From Cylindrotheca closterium (taxonomy: Eukaryota; Bacillariophyta; Bacillariophyceae; Bacillariales; Bacillariaceae), in the NCBI GenBank assembly GCA_933822405.4, contig CAKOGP040002058.1, forward strand, positions 124,558 to 188,557: a stretch of 64,000 bases of DNA, read 5' to 3'. Below, piece by piece: positions 19,996 to 30,199 of the stretch (the stretch's first letter is position 1; every line of letters begins with the position of its first letter). Made by a program: the position numbers and the translations under genes. The notes under the pieces were generated by a model. That model saw only the letters and a program-made list of their open reading frames with translations, was not told the origin of the DNA and did not search any database.

Positions 19996-21226
19996 ATGAA
20001 CACTAGAGTTCGTCGTCGCCTACCTTTAATTGCGACAGTACTGACCTCGTTCCTTGCTCCCATTGGCACCACTGCTTTTCTCACTAGTAGTCACATCAAC
20101 AGCAGCAGCTGCAGCAACAACAACAACAAGCACCCAGCGGCGTCTTCTTCATCGACAAATTATCGTAGAACCATCATGACGGCATCAAACGCTCTCGATG
20201 AAGAAATTTCCAAATTCTGCGAGTCAGCTGGATATAAAGTCAAGAGCATTGATTGGGCAGGATCTTCGGATTGGGCGTCCTTTCGCAAAGTCTCTCTGCA
20301 AGACACTGACAAGATGTATTTTGTCAAGACGTCAACTCGTTCCGCAAAGGAAATGTTTGAAGGTGAAGCCTTGGGTTTGCAAGCCATGTACGAGTGCAGT
20401 CAACAAAGTGGCGATGATGGTTTGACCATTCCCAACGTTCACCACTGGGACGATTTCAGTGGTGGATCTTTGCTGATTATGGATTTTTTACAGTTGGGCG
20501 GTCGAGGATCCGAAAAGGCGCTGGGTAAGGCAATGGCACAATTGCATTTGGCCAAGCCGAACGAGGCCAACGGAAATCCCAAGGGAGCCTTTGGATTTGG
20601 AGTTGACAATACCATTGGAGGGACTCCACAACCAAACCCTTGGACTGACGGAGGTACCACAGAGGACTGGATTGAATTCTACAAGAAGCATCGAATGGAA
20701 CATCAAATAGAACTTGCCGGCGATAAGTCCTGTGCAAAACTATGGGAAAAAGATATTGCACCCCGGCTTCACTTGCTGTTCGAAGGCATCGAAGTCAAAC
20801 CTTCCTTGCTTCATGGGGACCTATGGAGGTGAGTACATCAGAAGCATTGATTCCGCACTTCTCATCCCGAGCCGTTCCGTGACTTACAGTCACTCTTTTC
20901 CTTTTCTTCTCCTTCGATGCATACCGGGTACTAGTGGCAACATTGGAACTGCCAGTGGTAAACCGTCCATTTACGATCCCGCTGTCTATTGGGGCCATCA
21001 TGAGGCCGAATGGGGAATGTCCTGGTGTGCTTCGCTCGGAATCAAATTCTGGGATGGGTATCGAGAGTTGATTCCCCAAGATCCAGGATTTGCAGATCGT
21101 AAACCTTTATACGATGCTTACCATCAATTGAACCACTACAACCTGTTTGGAGGAGGCTACCTGGGATCGGCGCAAGGTTTGCTACAGCAAGTGAAGAAGA
21201 AATTGGATGCCAAAGAGAAGAAATAG
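19996..21226 (+). CDS. FN3K: Fructosamine/ketosamine-3-kinase, probably plastid-targeted (intron 20829-20934)
   Basis: Join 19996-20828 and 20935-21226. The 106-nt intron (GTGAGT...CTAG) splits a Ser codon, and splicing creates the family signature LHGDLWSGN, the catalytic-loop Asp motif of aminoglycoside-phosphotransferase-fold kinases. Other family landmarks are AGSSDWASFRKV, MYFVKTSTR (the ATP-binding Lys), FEGEALGLQAM (Glu partner), the LGKAMAQLHL region and the C-terminal IYDPAVYWGHHEAEWGM. The enzyme phosphorylates sugar-amine adducts and so allows deglycation of proteins. The ATG at 19996 gives a signal peptide ending Gly-Thr-Thr-Ala-Phe, the diatom plastid AF site, then a Ser/Asn-rich transit-like region. 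An upstream ATG at 19918 would only lengthen this. A third ATG (MTASNALDEE) could start a cytosolic form. Confidence 0.88.
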
Positions 21227-22216
21227 AGTCCTACTAGCTAAGGTTTTTCCGGTTTGATCCATACAGTACTGTATTTTCTTATACCATAATGATGGGAGAT
21301 GTGACGGAATGAGTGACGAGTCATGCTTGCCATGCATGCATCGTCATTTTGGCATATCGACCCATTCGACTCTATGATGCGTCGCTTTTTTATTCATCAC
21401 ATATCGCATCTGCGAGCTCTTGATGTATAAAAAATATATACTGTATCATCCTAACAATAACACTCTTCGAGCTGCTGCAAGGCTTATACCTCCTGCACAT
21501 CGAAGGCTCTTGTTGCAATCAACACTAGCAAGAATCCGCATTCATGAATCCAGAAAGGAGCACTTCTCAACGTGGCCAAACCTCTGCCAGTTCTCGGCCA
21601 ACTTCCATCCATGACTTTGGGACCAATCCAGATAGCGGTGTTCCGAGCACTATTGTCGAAACATCTGCAAAACAAAAACGTTTTGACTTGACATTCATGC
21701 ATCAGAAGGTATTCTTGGGTCAGTAAAATGTGAATTTTTCTTCTGTGATCCATCAAACTTTCTCAGCTAACCAGAATCGCAATTCTTCGTGTCTACACCA
21801 CAGCATTTCCCGATGATTTCGACTTGAAGGATTTGTCAATTTAGGAAGCACGGCGAGCCATCATGAAGCCAGCACTCTGAAAAAAAACTTTTCAACTTCA
21901 GGTCATGCAATGGGTGAAATCTTACAAGCAGAAAAAGTGTGAGTCACTTCCCATTTGCTTTCTAGGATTTTAAAATAACCGATATTGGATCAGTCATTTG
22001 AAAAATGATATCCTTAATTATTGCCGATAGGACATGGCCAAATCCTGGAATAGCGCATAAGATTCCAACATATGTTGTCTGATAGAATGTCAAATGAAAA
22101 ACCAATGAAGCCTTCGTAAAAATTGGCAGTATTTCCTCGTCTTCACCAGACGTCCTTAAGTTGAGTTATTATCCTAGAAGACAAAACCTTGGTAGACCGA
22201 GTGCCTCAAAGTCTTG
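21227..22216. other. Intergenic, no gene supported
   Basis: A 60-codon plus-strand frame at 21544-21726 and other short frames have no recognisable features. A CGACCCATTCGACT block lies at 21358-21372. Confidence 0.45.
21358..21372 (+). promoter_or_regulatory. CGACCCATTCGACT block (shared upstream motif, copy 1)
   Basis: Matches the block before the mL46 gene at 14 of 15 positions. No gene is confidently placed directly after this copy, so it may be a remnant. Confidence 0.3.
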
Positions 22217-22335
22217 CAACAGAGACTGGCATCCATAATGCCATATATCTTTATCACCTACTGCATCATTGTATTGCATATCCTCTATCCAATCTCAAAT
22301 CCCTCCGGTAACTGAATTTGCGACCCATTCGACTA
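22217..22335 (+). promoter_or_regulatory. Composite upstream block of mL46 gene
   Basis: CAACAGAGACT (22217-22227), a TTGCAT-containing middle and CGACCCATTCGACTA (22321-22335). All three parts recur in the same order upstream of the genes at 23680 and 26711. Confidence 0.5.
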
Positions 22336-22432
22336 GAACAGACGAATGGTTCGACCTCTTTCTCTATGCTGCATCATCTACACACCAAACAATAACAACC
22401 ACACATCCATCAATCATCAGACCCACTGGAAG

Positions 22433-23329
22433 ATGATAACTTCAAGGACCGCAATTCTACGCCGCATTTCAGCACGAACAGGTTGGATAGGCCAACCCAG
22501 CTTCTCGACCAATGCGTCATATTTCGAACGAAAGGCGACTTTGAAGCAGCAGCGTGTCCAGGCGTTTGTAGACCGGCTTCAGAAGGATGATGAAAGGAAA
22601 AAACGTCGAGATAACTCTCCAAAAGACGTAAAGAAACAAGAATTTCGAGAATGGTGGGAAAAGAGGCGATCATATGAAGATTCTTTGGATCGAAAGGCAA
22701 GGCAGGCCAAGAAAGACTGGCAGATTCAGGTAGCAGTCGTTTTGGAAAGGATCCCAGTTGTTCTCGATGACATTGCAGACTGGGAGAAGGATTATGATGA
22801 ACTCAAGGCATACTTTGCACAATTTGGAAAAGAGTACCCGAAAGAGCTTGTCCCACCGAGAAAAGCCCCAGTTCTCGTAACAGATGAAGAAGTTTTTGCA
22901 GAGTTGCCTCCGAATTTTCGCCCGGCGCCTCGTGAGACAAAAGCTGACAAATCCGGAGAATCGAATACATTAGATCGGAAGCTGAAAACTCGGGTCTTTT
23001 TTATGCTTGACGAGGGCAAAGGTAGCTGGAAATTTCCCCAGTCATCTGTCGAGGGGGAAGAATCGCTCCAAGAAACTGCCAAGAGAATCATAGACAAGCA
23101 AATCGGGAACGACTTGGACCTATACTTTCCTTCCTCTTCTCCATCTGCCGTGCTAGTCAAAAAAGAAGAGGAAGGGGACTATTTTGGAACGAAAACTTTC
23201 TTCGTACGAGTACAACATGACGAAGGGAATGTTGCCAAAGGACTGAAACATGGGTGGTTAGATCGTGACGAGGTTGTTGGAGCTGTTGAAGACGAGGAGG
23301 ACTCGATGTTCTATCGTTACCTGCTATAA
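22433..23329 (+). CDS. MRPL46: Mitochondrial large-subunit ribosomal protein mL46
   Basis: 298 residues from the ATG at 22433, which starts an amphipathic, Arg-rich presequence (MITSRTAILRRISARTGWIG) typical of mitochondrial import; an ATG at 22346 would add 29 less suitable residues. The conserved mL46 block VAVVLERIPVVLDDIADWEK is at about residues 103-122. The Nudix-like C-terminal half has RVFFMLDEGKGSWKFPQ, the Glu-rich LQETAKR helix and YFGTKTFFVR. mL46 sits in the mitoribosome central protuberance region together with mL40/mL48-type proteins; the Nudix fold is non-catalytic in this family. Length is close to that of eukaryotic homologues. Confidence 0.85.
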   Translation: MITSRTAILRRISARTGWIGQPSFSTNASYFERKATLKQQRVQAFVDRLQKDDERKKRRDNSPKDVKKQEFREWWEKRRSYEDSLDRKARQAKKDWQIQVAVVLERIPVVLDDIADWEKDYDELKAYFAQFGKEYPKELVPPRKAPVLVTDEEVFAELPPNFRPAPRETKADKSGESNTLDRKLKTRVFFMLDEGKGSWKFPQSSVEGEESLQETAKRIIDKQIGNDLDLYFPSSSPSAVLVKKEEEGDYFGTKTFFVRVQHDEGNVAKGLKHGWLDRDEVVGAVEDEEDSMFYRYLL

Positions 23330-23679
23330 CCTTGGCTAAGAGCTCTCTCAGAAGATTAAGTGGCTAAAAAGCTTTCAACAGAGACTTTCATTCGTAAAAC
23401 CTACAGTTCCGGTATTTACAAGTGTACCATGCCGTCGCATTGTAGCATTGCATCCTTCCCCTATCAAGTAGTTGACCCATACGACTAGCTCTCATTGGCT
23501 GGAATATTGAACCATGAGCCGTGACCTCACAGATTTTCTCAAATTCCAATTTTAAAAATATTTATATCATCGTTGATTCAACTTCTAGTCTTCACGACCG
23601 CCACAACAACTGAACTTATTCAGCATCGCCTCTCTTGCATCCAAACCTTTTTTGAGATTTTCCACTTCCAACCGGGACT
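23330..23679. other. Intergenic/promoter of the Tudor-RING gene
   Basis: Holds the second composite block (23376-23487) and an AT-rich stretch up to the start codon. Confidence 0.5.
23376..23487 (+). promoter_or_regulatory. Composite upstream block of Tudor-RING gene
   Basis: CAACAGAGACT (23376-23386), ATTGTAGCATTGCATCC in the middle and TGACCCATACGACTA (23473-23487), in the same order as before the mL46 gene. Confidence 0.5.
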
Positions 23680-26159
23680 ATGAGCTCCAATAAACAGACA
23701 GAAGTCCTTCAGATTGGGATGAAAATAACGTGTTATTGGCCTGACGATGATCAGTGGTATAAGGGAACTGTGGCGGAGAAAATAGACGATGATCGATTCA
23801 AGATATCGTATGATGATGGCGATGAAGGAGAAATAAGCGCCAAGGAGGACAAGTGGCGACGATCATTACATAACTACATCAAGGAGAACACACAAAAGGA
23901 TGAGAAAAAACAAGCACTTATTGATAGACTTGAAATGGGATCAAGAATTTCTGTTTATTTCCCGCATGAGAAAGAATATTATGCTGGGTCCCTAGCAAAG
24001 AAAAGGAAGGTATCTGCACAAAAGGGTCGTCATCGTATCAAATATGACGACGGAGATACAGAATGGACTGATCTTCTTTTTCGCAAATTCAAACGAATTG
24101 CAAAAAAGTCTGAGCAGTTGGAGGTTGGATCGCGTGTGGCCGTCTATGATGAGGAGCGAAATAAGAATTATCATGCAACTGTAGTTCAGATCAAGCCAGA
24201 AAAAGCGAGACCGCATAAAGTCAAGTATGACAAGGAAAGTAGAGGGAAAGAGTGGCTTAATTTACACGTTCATCCATTTTTGGATGTTGTGGTGGAATGT
24301 CGCGATGAAAAGAAGCGTAAAGGAGATTCTTTGGATGGTGATCGCCCTATCAAAAGCAAGCGTCGTGACAATACCCAAGTGGAGCAAGAAATGCAGCAAG
24401 ACAATGAAGCGGAACAAGAATCTATCCCTCAAGAGGCTGGCGCACATTCCACTTCCCATGTGCAGCGAGAAACTCAGCAACACAATGAAACGGAACAAGT
24501 TACTGTCCCTGCTAGTGAGGAGCATTGCGCACTTTGCAAAACTCGCGCTGATGTACCCTATGCAACGTCTTGTCACCATATTTTCTGTGAACAATGCATT
24601 GCTGATCATATTCATGGTCATGGAAAGTGCCCCTTCTGCAAGATTCCCATCAAGTTGGCACCTGCACCATTTTCTCCAGAGCACGATTCATTCAGGGCTA
24701 TTGAAGCATTATCAAGGACGACAGCAGAAGTCGAATTGGAATTTTCATCAGCTTCAGCGGCTTCAATAAAAGTGCCTGGTTTCAAGGCTGCTCGCATTAT
24801 CGAAGCTTGTCAATCCAAACGAAGGGACGATCGCGAGCACAGGGGCTACTTCTGGCGATTCAAAGGATCCAAAGACCGAATATTACGTGTTGGAGAAGGG
24901 GTCAAGGAAGGAGTTCCAATAGAGCAAGTCGATCTTGAGACTGGTGAAATTATCAAGACTTTTTCTTCTGGCAGAAAAGCGCATCAAGCAACGGGCATCA
25001 GTCGGGTTGTAATAAAGCGAGTTTTGGAGAGACGCGGTAAGGCAAATGGTGGTGGCTTTTTTTGGAGATACCAAGGAGAGACACATGTGCCATGGCCGGA
25101 TCCGAAACGAACAAATTTAAATCCAGTGGAACAGCTGGACCCCGAGAGTGGGGAGGTGTTGGCTTCTTTTGAATCACTTGCGGAAGCAAAACGAGCAATG
25201 GGTATGGCTCCGAACAGGGGATGCATTCGAGATGTCTGTAATGGCGTCGGGAGAGGAACCGCCAACGGATTCTTTTGGAGATGGAAAGGGTCTGACTCTG
25301 TGCCGAATCACTTATTTGGTGCAATCAAGGTGTTGGAGATTAGGAAGAAACGAAATAGCAATGTCGCGAATGTTTTCAAGAATTCGAAAGGTAAGTTTCA
25401 AATTCTTCCCATTGAAAAAGCATGATCCGCCTTGTTTTAATATGTACGCTGCATCTTTTCGAGAAAGAAGCCCAAGCCTTCTTCGGGCATCAATGCTCCT
25501 GGGTTACCATTTGCCTCTACTGCCGGGAAGAGGGTTTCTATTTGGGGTACCATTGGCGATACCGTGTGATGAGTCAGCCTTGTTTAAGCTCAAGCGAAGA
25601 AGTGGTTGGAAAGCGACTCCGAATCAAGCAAGGGGATGGCAATTGGCTTGAAGGCAACATCAAAAGCTTCTGCATTGATTCTGGCGAACACGAAATTGCG
25701 TTTGATTATGGGAAGACTGAACGGCATCGCCTTGAGCATCTAGAGTATGAATGGAAGAACGACCAAGGGCAGAAACCCATAGAGCAACTCGATTTGCAAA
25801 CGGGGCAAATTCTGAACACCTTTGACTCCATTTCCGATGCCGCAAGAAGTATTGAGAATGGCGTAGGAAACCGAATAACTACAGCCTGTAAAGGCCGATA
25901 TCGCTCAGCACATGGATATTTTTGGCGATACAAAGGGTCAACAGCACTGCCAAGAAAGAAAAAAGGCCGTCGCAAGATTGATCAGCTCTGTTTGAAGACT
26001 GGCCGAGTGATTGCCACATTTGATACTATTACGGCTGCTGGCAAAGCCGTTGGGATTACGACTCCAGGAATCAGTTATTGTTGCAATGGTCGAAACGGTA
26101 GTACGTCTGCGGCGGGGTTTGGTTGGAGATTCTCAAAAGAAGATGGAGAGCAAGGATAA
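23680..26159 (+). CDS. Tudor-like/RING/NUMOD1-repeat protein (intron 25391-25467)
   Basis: Join 23680-25390 and 25468-26159, about 800 residues. The intron is 77 nt (GTAAGT...AAAG); using the AG at 25466-25467 keeps the frame and restores a repeat. Domains in order: three Tudor-like barrels (about residues 10-65, 83-150, 153-205; for example CYWPDDDQWYKGTV...YDDGD), an acidic/Gln linker, a RING finger at about 286-325 (CALCKT...SCHHIFCEQC...CPFC), then about six repeats of 45-55 residues. Between repeats 4 and 5 lies a fourth Tudor-like module (KRLRIKQGDGNWLEGNI). Repeats read IEQxDLxTGxIxxTFxS...A...GxxxxI...C...GxxxGFFWRYKG, the pattern of NUMOD1, a helix-containing DNA-binding module first known from intron-encoded homing endonucleases. 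No nuclease motif is seen. A nuclear chromatin-associated ubiquitin ligase is a reasonable inference; substrate unknown. Repeat 4 has an odd core (GHQCSW) that looks like two compensating indels. Confidence 0.85.
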
Positions 26160-26595
26160 GTATCCGAGTATTGAAAGATACAGGAGAGAAGAGTCGTATA
26201 TGCTATTTCGTTGAGTCGTCACATTGGGCATCTGGTCGTTGAACACTTATTTTTGGTGCATATCATTTTGAATTTCTTCTTATTGAGCTGCATGCCATCC
26301 CTTTTGGACCCAAATGGAAATTGATGAAACCATTCAGCCATTGAATCGGTTTTTGGTCAGACATTGGGAATTGTGTTGAGTGACTCTTATATGAGCCCAG
26401 CAGCAACGGGTTTTGGCGATGGTTGAAAAAGAAGAAAATAAGAACTTCCAAGTTGCGGGTTCAATATCTTCTATTAGTGCACAGTGCTGGGAAAGATCGG
26501 ACAATTAGGTGATTGCATGTGTTCACATCGGTGCTGAAATCTTCAGATGTGCTCGAGCTGAGTCATCCTTGAAGGTGAAGGACTTCAACAGCTTG
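26160..26595. other. Intergenic with a partial duplicate of the next gene's start
   Basis: 26289-26320 (ATGCCATCCCTTTTGGACCC and following bases) nearly repeats 26711-26735, but the copy stops after a few codons. No full gene. Confidence 0.5.
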
Positions 26596-26649
26596 CAACA
26601 GAGACTATGTCATTGCAATCGTTCGATATTGCATCGATTCATTCGACTA
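26596..26649 (+). promoter_or_regulatory. Composite upstream block of small membrane-protein gene
   Basis: CAACAGAGACT (26596-26606), two ATTGCA words and CGATTCATTCGACTA (26635-26649), a compressed version of the block before the mL46 and Tudor-RING genes. Confidence 0.45.
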
Positions 26650-26710
26650 ACATTATGTGAAGTAATCTCAACGCATTATCATTTTCAATTTGAACTTCTT
26701 CTTGCACAGT

Positions 26711-26929
26711 ATGTCATCCCTTTTGGACCCAAATGGATATCAATACCATCATGGTACTGGAAAGCATTACATAATCCAACCCGATGAAGATGCAAATCGC
26801 CCCAAATACTCTCTGCACTGTTGCTTGTGCAATTTGTTGGACATTTTGATATTCTGTGGAATTATTGCTTTCTTTGTGGTTGCCTATCGCATATGTTATT
26901 ATCTGTACAGCAATGGTGGGGACGGATGA
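26711..26929 (+). CDS. Small single-pass membrane protein, unknown
   Basis: 72 residues from ATG 26711 (MSSLLDPNGYQYHHGTGKHY). A hydrophilic N-terminal half is followed by a hydrophobic segment (LLDILIFCGIIAFFVVAYRI) and a short tail, so it is probably tail-anchored or single-pass. Two Cys close together (HCCLC) precede the segment. Support comes from an upstream regulatory-like block shared with neighbouring genes and from a partial upstream duplicate of its start. No family recognised. Confidence 0.45.
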   Translation: MSSLLDPNGYQYHHGTGKHYIIQPDEDANRPKYSLHCCLCNLLDILIFCGIIAFFVVAYRICYYLYSNGGDG

Positions 26930-27166
26930 CGAGAGAAACATAATGTTGAAAGCATAATGGCAAAGTATGGATATCTATGGAAACATGGCATGATGAAATT
27001 CTCAGAATCGACCCATCGAGCGCTTCGTCTGAAGCCGAATAACAACAAGTCATGAGAATTGGGTTATTGACAGCCCAGAAAATCAGAAATGATACAAATA
27101 CATCAAGTTGAGACTATGATGAGATAGAATACCTGGTTCAATGCGATTCTAAATTGACAAAATTTT

Positions 27167-28702
27167 CTACCAACCATCAAACATTCCCTTTCCGATGTCT
27201 TGATCATCGTCGTTTTTGTCGGGATTCTCGACGATTGGTGGCAACTCTAGTCCTCGTTCTTTGGCTGTTTCCACTGCCATTCGTGCACGTTCTTGCTGTT
27301 GTTGTTCTCGCTCTTCTCTTCGACTGACGAAATTCTCAGTAATTCGACTGGCACCAATAGGCACAGCCAATTGACCATCATCTCCTTCCGTCTCTGGTGC
27401 CAATTGAAGACAGATGGGCCCCATTCTCCCAGATCGGAAATCCTGGAGGATCTTACGAGACGCATCTTCGGGGTCCCCTTGACAAGTGTTATCAGCGACC
27501 AAGAAGAGCATATCTTCGCCAGTCAAAAGTTCTCCAGTCGATTCGTCCTTGGGTTTCAAAGGATCAAAGGCATATCGCTCTTTTACCTTCTCTCTCCACA
27601 CTGGAGCTGTCAGTCTCTCCTTTTCCATGACATGAATCGTCTTGAGCCATTCACAAAGATAAGCAGCAACAGATTGGTTGTCATACGCAGCTTGGCCAAT
27701 ACAATTACATGCTGATAACAACAAGGCGTCACTTTGATCGACCATCTTGGCAGGTATAATACCAGGTGAATCCAAAAGCTCGAATTCCTTTCGTTGCGTC
27801 TTACTTTCATCTGTACGAACGCGGATCCATTGCAAACTTCGAGTGACTCCGGGAGTGTTGGCGGTTCGTGCTCGGCGGCGACCCAGAATACGATTGATCA
27901 ACGCTGACTTTCCAACGTTGGGATATCCGATAATGCCAACACGCAATGCGCGTGTCTTGAGTCCTCTTCGTTCTCGTCTTTCTTGGACATGAGCACCGGC
28001 TTTAAAAATGGCCCGTTGCAAGCCATGGATTCCCTGTCCTTGTTTTGCATTAATGAACATGACCTGGTCGACGGGAGTGACAACCTTTGGTTTCTTCTCC
28101 CAGCCTTCTTCCTCCCTTGTACCCTTATTCTTCTTTTTTCTGTTATCAGGAGAGTCTCCGTAAGAAAATCGAATATCTCGTGCTTGCTGCGCTTGATTGG
28201 CAACTTGAGTATTCACTGGCGCATCGTCCCATCGCTCTGCGCCCAATGTATCATACGCCTTCTTCCAAGAAGCTGCGGCAGCCTTTGGGATCATATCCAA
28301 GTGAGTCAAGACGACAATTCTTGGTCGCCCAGCGCACCATTCTCCCACTCGAGGATGGGCCGTTGCTTTGCATGCTCGAGCATCTCTGACTTCTACCACC
28401 ACATCAACGGCCTTGAGCGTCTCGGAAAGTTGTCGTTCTGCTTTGGCAATGTGACCTGGGTACCATTGAACTCCAGGACGCTTGTAGCCGGATTCTGTCA
28501 GTTGTTCTTCTTCGCTGAGGGAAGAATAAGAAACGGTTTGTCTATTATTGTGTATTGCCCGCGAAGGAGCGTTGTGAACAAAGGCTGTAGCAAACATAGC
28601 AGCACTATTCCGCCGGAATGAAGCACTGACCAGGGATAAACTCAACATCGTGTATATAATCCTTCGTGACATTGGTAAGGCCGATGAAAGCTTTGATGTC
28701 AT
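27167..28702 (-). CDS. Circularly permuted YlqF/RbgA-type GTPase, organellar ribosome assembly
   Basis: 511 residues from ATG 28700-28702; further in-frame ATGs at 28672 and beyond are possible starts. The N-terminus is hydrophobic and Ser/Arg-rich and contains Phe-Ala-Thr-Ala-Phe-Val, compatible with a plastid AF site, though mitochondrial import cannot be excluded. The family's opening WYPGHIAKAERQL and DARAC motif are clear. GTPase motifs come in permuted order: G4-like THLDM, then G1 GYPNVGKSAL, G2 TPGVTRS and G3 DSPG. Bacterial RbgA/YlqF matures the 50S subunit, Mtg1 does so in mitochondria and DGP-type homologues in plastids. A Lys/Glu-rich insertion lies between G4 and G1, and the C-terminal tail is Glu/Gln-rich. 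Confidence 0.85.
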   Translation of the reverse strand: MTSKLSSALPMSRRIIYTMLSLSLVSASFRRNSAAMFATAFVHNAPSRAIHNNRQTVSYSSLSEEEQLTESGYKRPGVQWYPGHIAKAERQLSETLKAVDVVVEVRDARACKATAHPRVGEWCAGRPRIVVLTHLDMIPKAAAASWKKAYDTLGAERWDDAPVNTQVANQAQQARDIRFSYGDSPDNRKKKNKGTREEEGWEKKPKVVTPVDQVMFINAKQGQGIHGLQRAIFKAGAHVQERRERRGLKTRALRVGIIGYPNVGKSALINRILGRRRARTANTPGVTRSLQWIRVRTDESKTQRKEFELLDSPGIIPAKMVDQSDALLLSACNCIGQAAYDNQSVAAYLCEWLKTIHVMEKERLTAPVWREKVKERYAFDPLKPKDESTGELLTGEDMLFLVADNTCQGDPEDASRKILQDFRSGRMGPICLQLAPETEGDDGQLAVPIGASRITENFVSRREEREQQQQERARMAVETAKERGLELPPIVENPDKNDDDQDIGKGMFDGW

Positions 28703-29200
28703 GTATTGAGAAATAGAATTGAGCACAATCTGAAATGAGTGGACAAGCGAGGGATCTATAATCAATGGAAAGAGACAACAGACAACGCTTTGTTCATTAT
28801 TGTTGATGTTCTTTCGTCTTCAATGGTGATGGCTTGTGGGGTCGACCGACAGACCGCTTCTTATTTCAAAAAAGGAGAAGACTCAAGATATATAGAACAA
28901 CGATAGATGCTATGTTATCAGATTACGTCTATATTGAGCTAACCTTTGTAACAACATGGCCATCAGATATTCCCAAGCACTTATTCTCTAAAGTGTTTTG
29001 TATCCCTCGCATTAAGTCTCAAAGGTTGTTGCCATAAGAAGGAGCATGACGAACTTGAAGGAGGAGACTTGGACTGGTGGTTGATGGGAGGAGTTGCATA
29101 CACCCCAAGTTCCTTGTAAGTTTTTGTATCTTTCACTTGTAGCCCATCGAATATAGTGAGACTTTACTTTCTGCGCGCTATGCGTCACCAGTCAGCAGCA
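28703..29200. other. Intergenic, nothing seen
   Basis: Between two minus-strand genes. One 67-codon plus-strand frame (28834-29037) has no features. Confidence 0.5.
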
Positions 29201-30199
29201 TCATACTGTGCTCCAAGTGAACCTCGAAGAGAACCTTCGGTGTTTCTTTACATGCAAATCGTAGTACAATATTCCAAAGATGAGGCCCCCCAGATGCGTC
29301 AAATGTGATATCTTAGAATCATGAATAAAGGAACCCAGGAAGCTGACGCCCAAAAGGAAATAAAGCATGTTCTTGGCCTGCAATTTGACCGGAAGAATAC
29401 CAGCGAGAAGAAAGTGGTACACTTTCATTGGCGCTGCCCTCGCTTGGACCGCAATGATCGACATGGTCACCCCACTGAGGCCTATACAAGATCCATGTCT
29501 TCTTAGTCCGGTGAACAAGATATTGCTACATACTGCACTGCCCAAAAATAGTGGCCAAAGTGGTGTGGTAACGTTTCGAGCAACACCGGGTGCAATGTTC
29601 AAAAGCGTCAACAGATTTCCAAGTAAGTGATATAGTGATATATGGGATACTGCTGACAATATCAAAGAAATTCCTGCCGTCCTCATGATGCTCGATCGGC
29701 TGCAGACAAAGGTCGGTATTAACGACGGTCGAAGCGACGGTATTTGAAACAGTATGAAAGTCACAATACATGAAAATGCAGTCCATGCTACACATGGACT
29801 CGCATCGTGGACGGCCATGATATATTGCTTCACATCATCCACCATGGAGTTTCGATTCATCCGTTGTTGTGGTTGAAAGCTTTGGAAGCCATTCATCGGC
29901 TGTGAATTTGCCTGATTTTGTTGTTGTCTCAACCATTCTTCATGGTCGTCCATTGCACCTCCTGGAGGTGGTGGTTTGTAATCGACATAGTCCGGATTAA
30001 CTTCGATTGGTTGGTTTTGATTGTAGTATCCTCCTCGAAGTTCTCGCAGTAAATCACGGTCGAGATGCCTGACCAGGCCGTCAGTCGTTGCAGATTGTGG
30101 CCGCCAAGTTGGGGCTCCTCTCTTCAGAGCATGTGTCTCCCAACACTTGAACAATAGTAGACATGAGACTAGTGTCCATCTGATTAGTCTTGTTGTCAT
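29201..30199 (-). CDS. Rhomboid-family intramembrane serine protease
   Basis: 332 residues from ATG 30197-30199. A signal-like hydrophobic N-terminus (RLIRWTLVSCLLLFKCWETHAL) is followed by a Pro/Gln/Asn-rich linker to about residue 120, then a six-helix membrane core. Rhomboid signatures are present: SHISLYHLLGN in helix 2 (His/Asn oxyanion residues), GLSGV with the catalytic Ser at about 242, and HLTHLGGLIFG with the catalytic His at about 302. It should therefore be an active protease cleaving membrane-anchored substrates. The presequence points to the secretory system or an outer plastid membrane. Confidence 0.85.
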   Translation of the reverse strand: MTTRLIRWTLVSCLLLFKCWETHALKRGAPTWRPQSATTDGLVRHLDRDLLRELRGGYYNQNQPIEVNPDYVDYKPPPPGGAMDDHEEWLRQQQNQANSQPMNGFQSFQPQQRMNRNSMVDDVKQYIMAVHDASPCVAWTAFSCIVTFILFQIPSLRPSLIPTFVCSRSSIMRTAGISLILSAVSHISLYHLLGNLLTLLNIAPGVARNVTTPLWPLFLGSAVCSNILFTGLRRHGSCIGLSGVTMSIIAVQARAAPMKVYHFLLAGILPVKLQAKNMLYFLLGVSFLGSFIHDSKISHLTHLGGLIFGILYYDLHVKKHRRFSSRFTWSTV

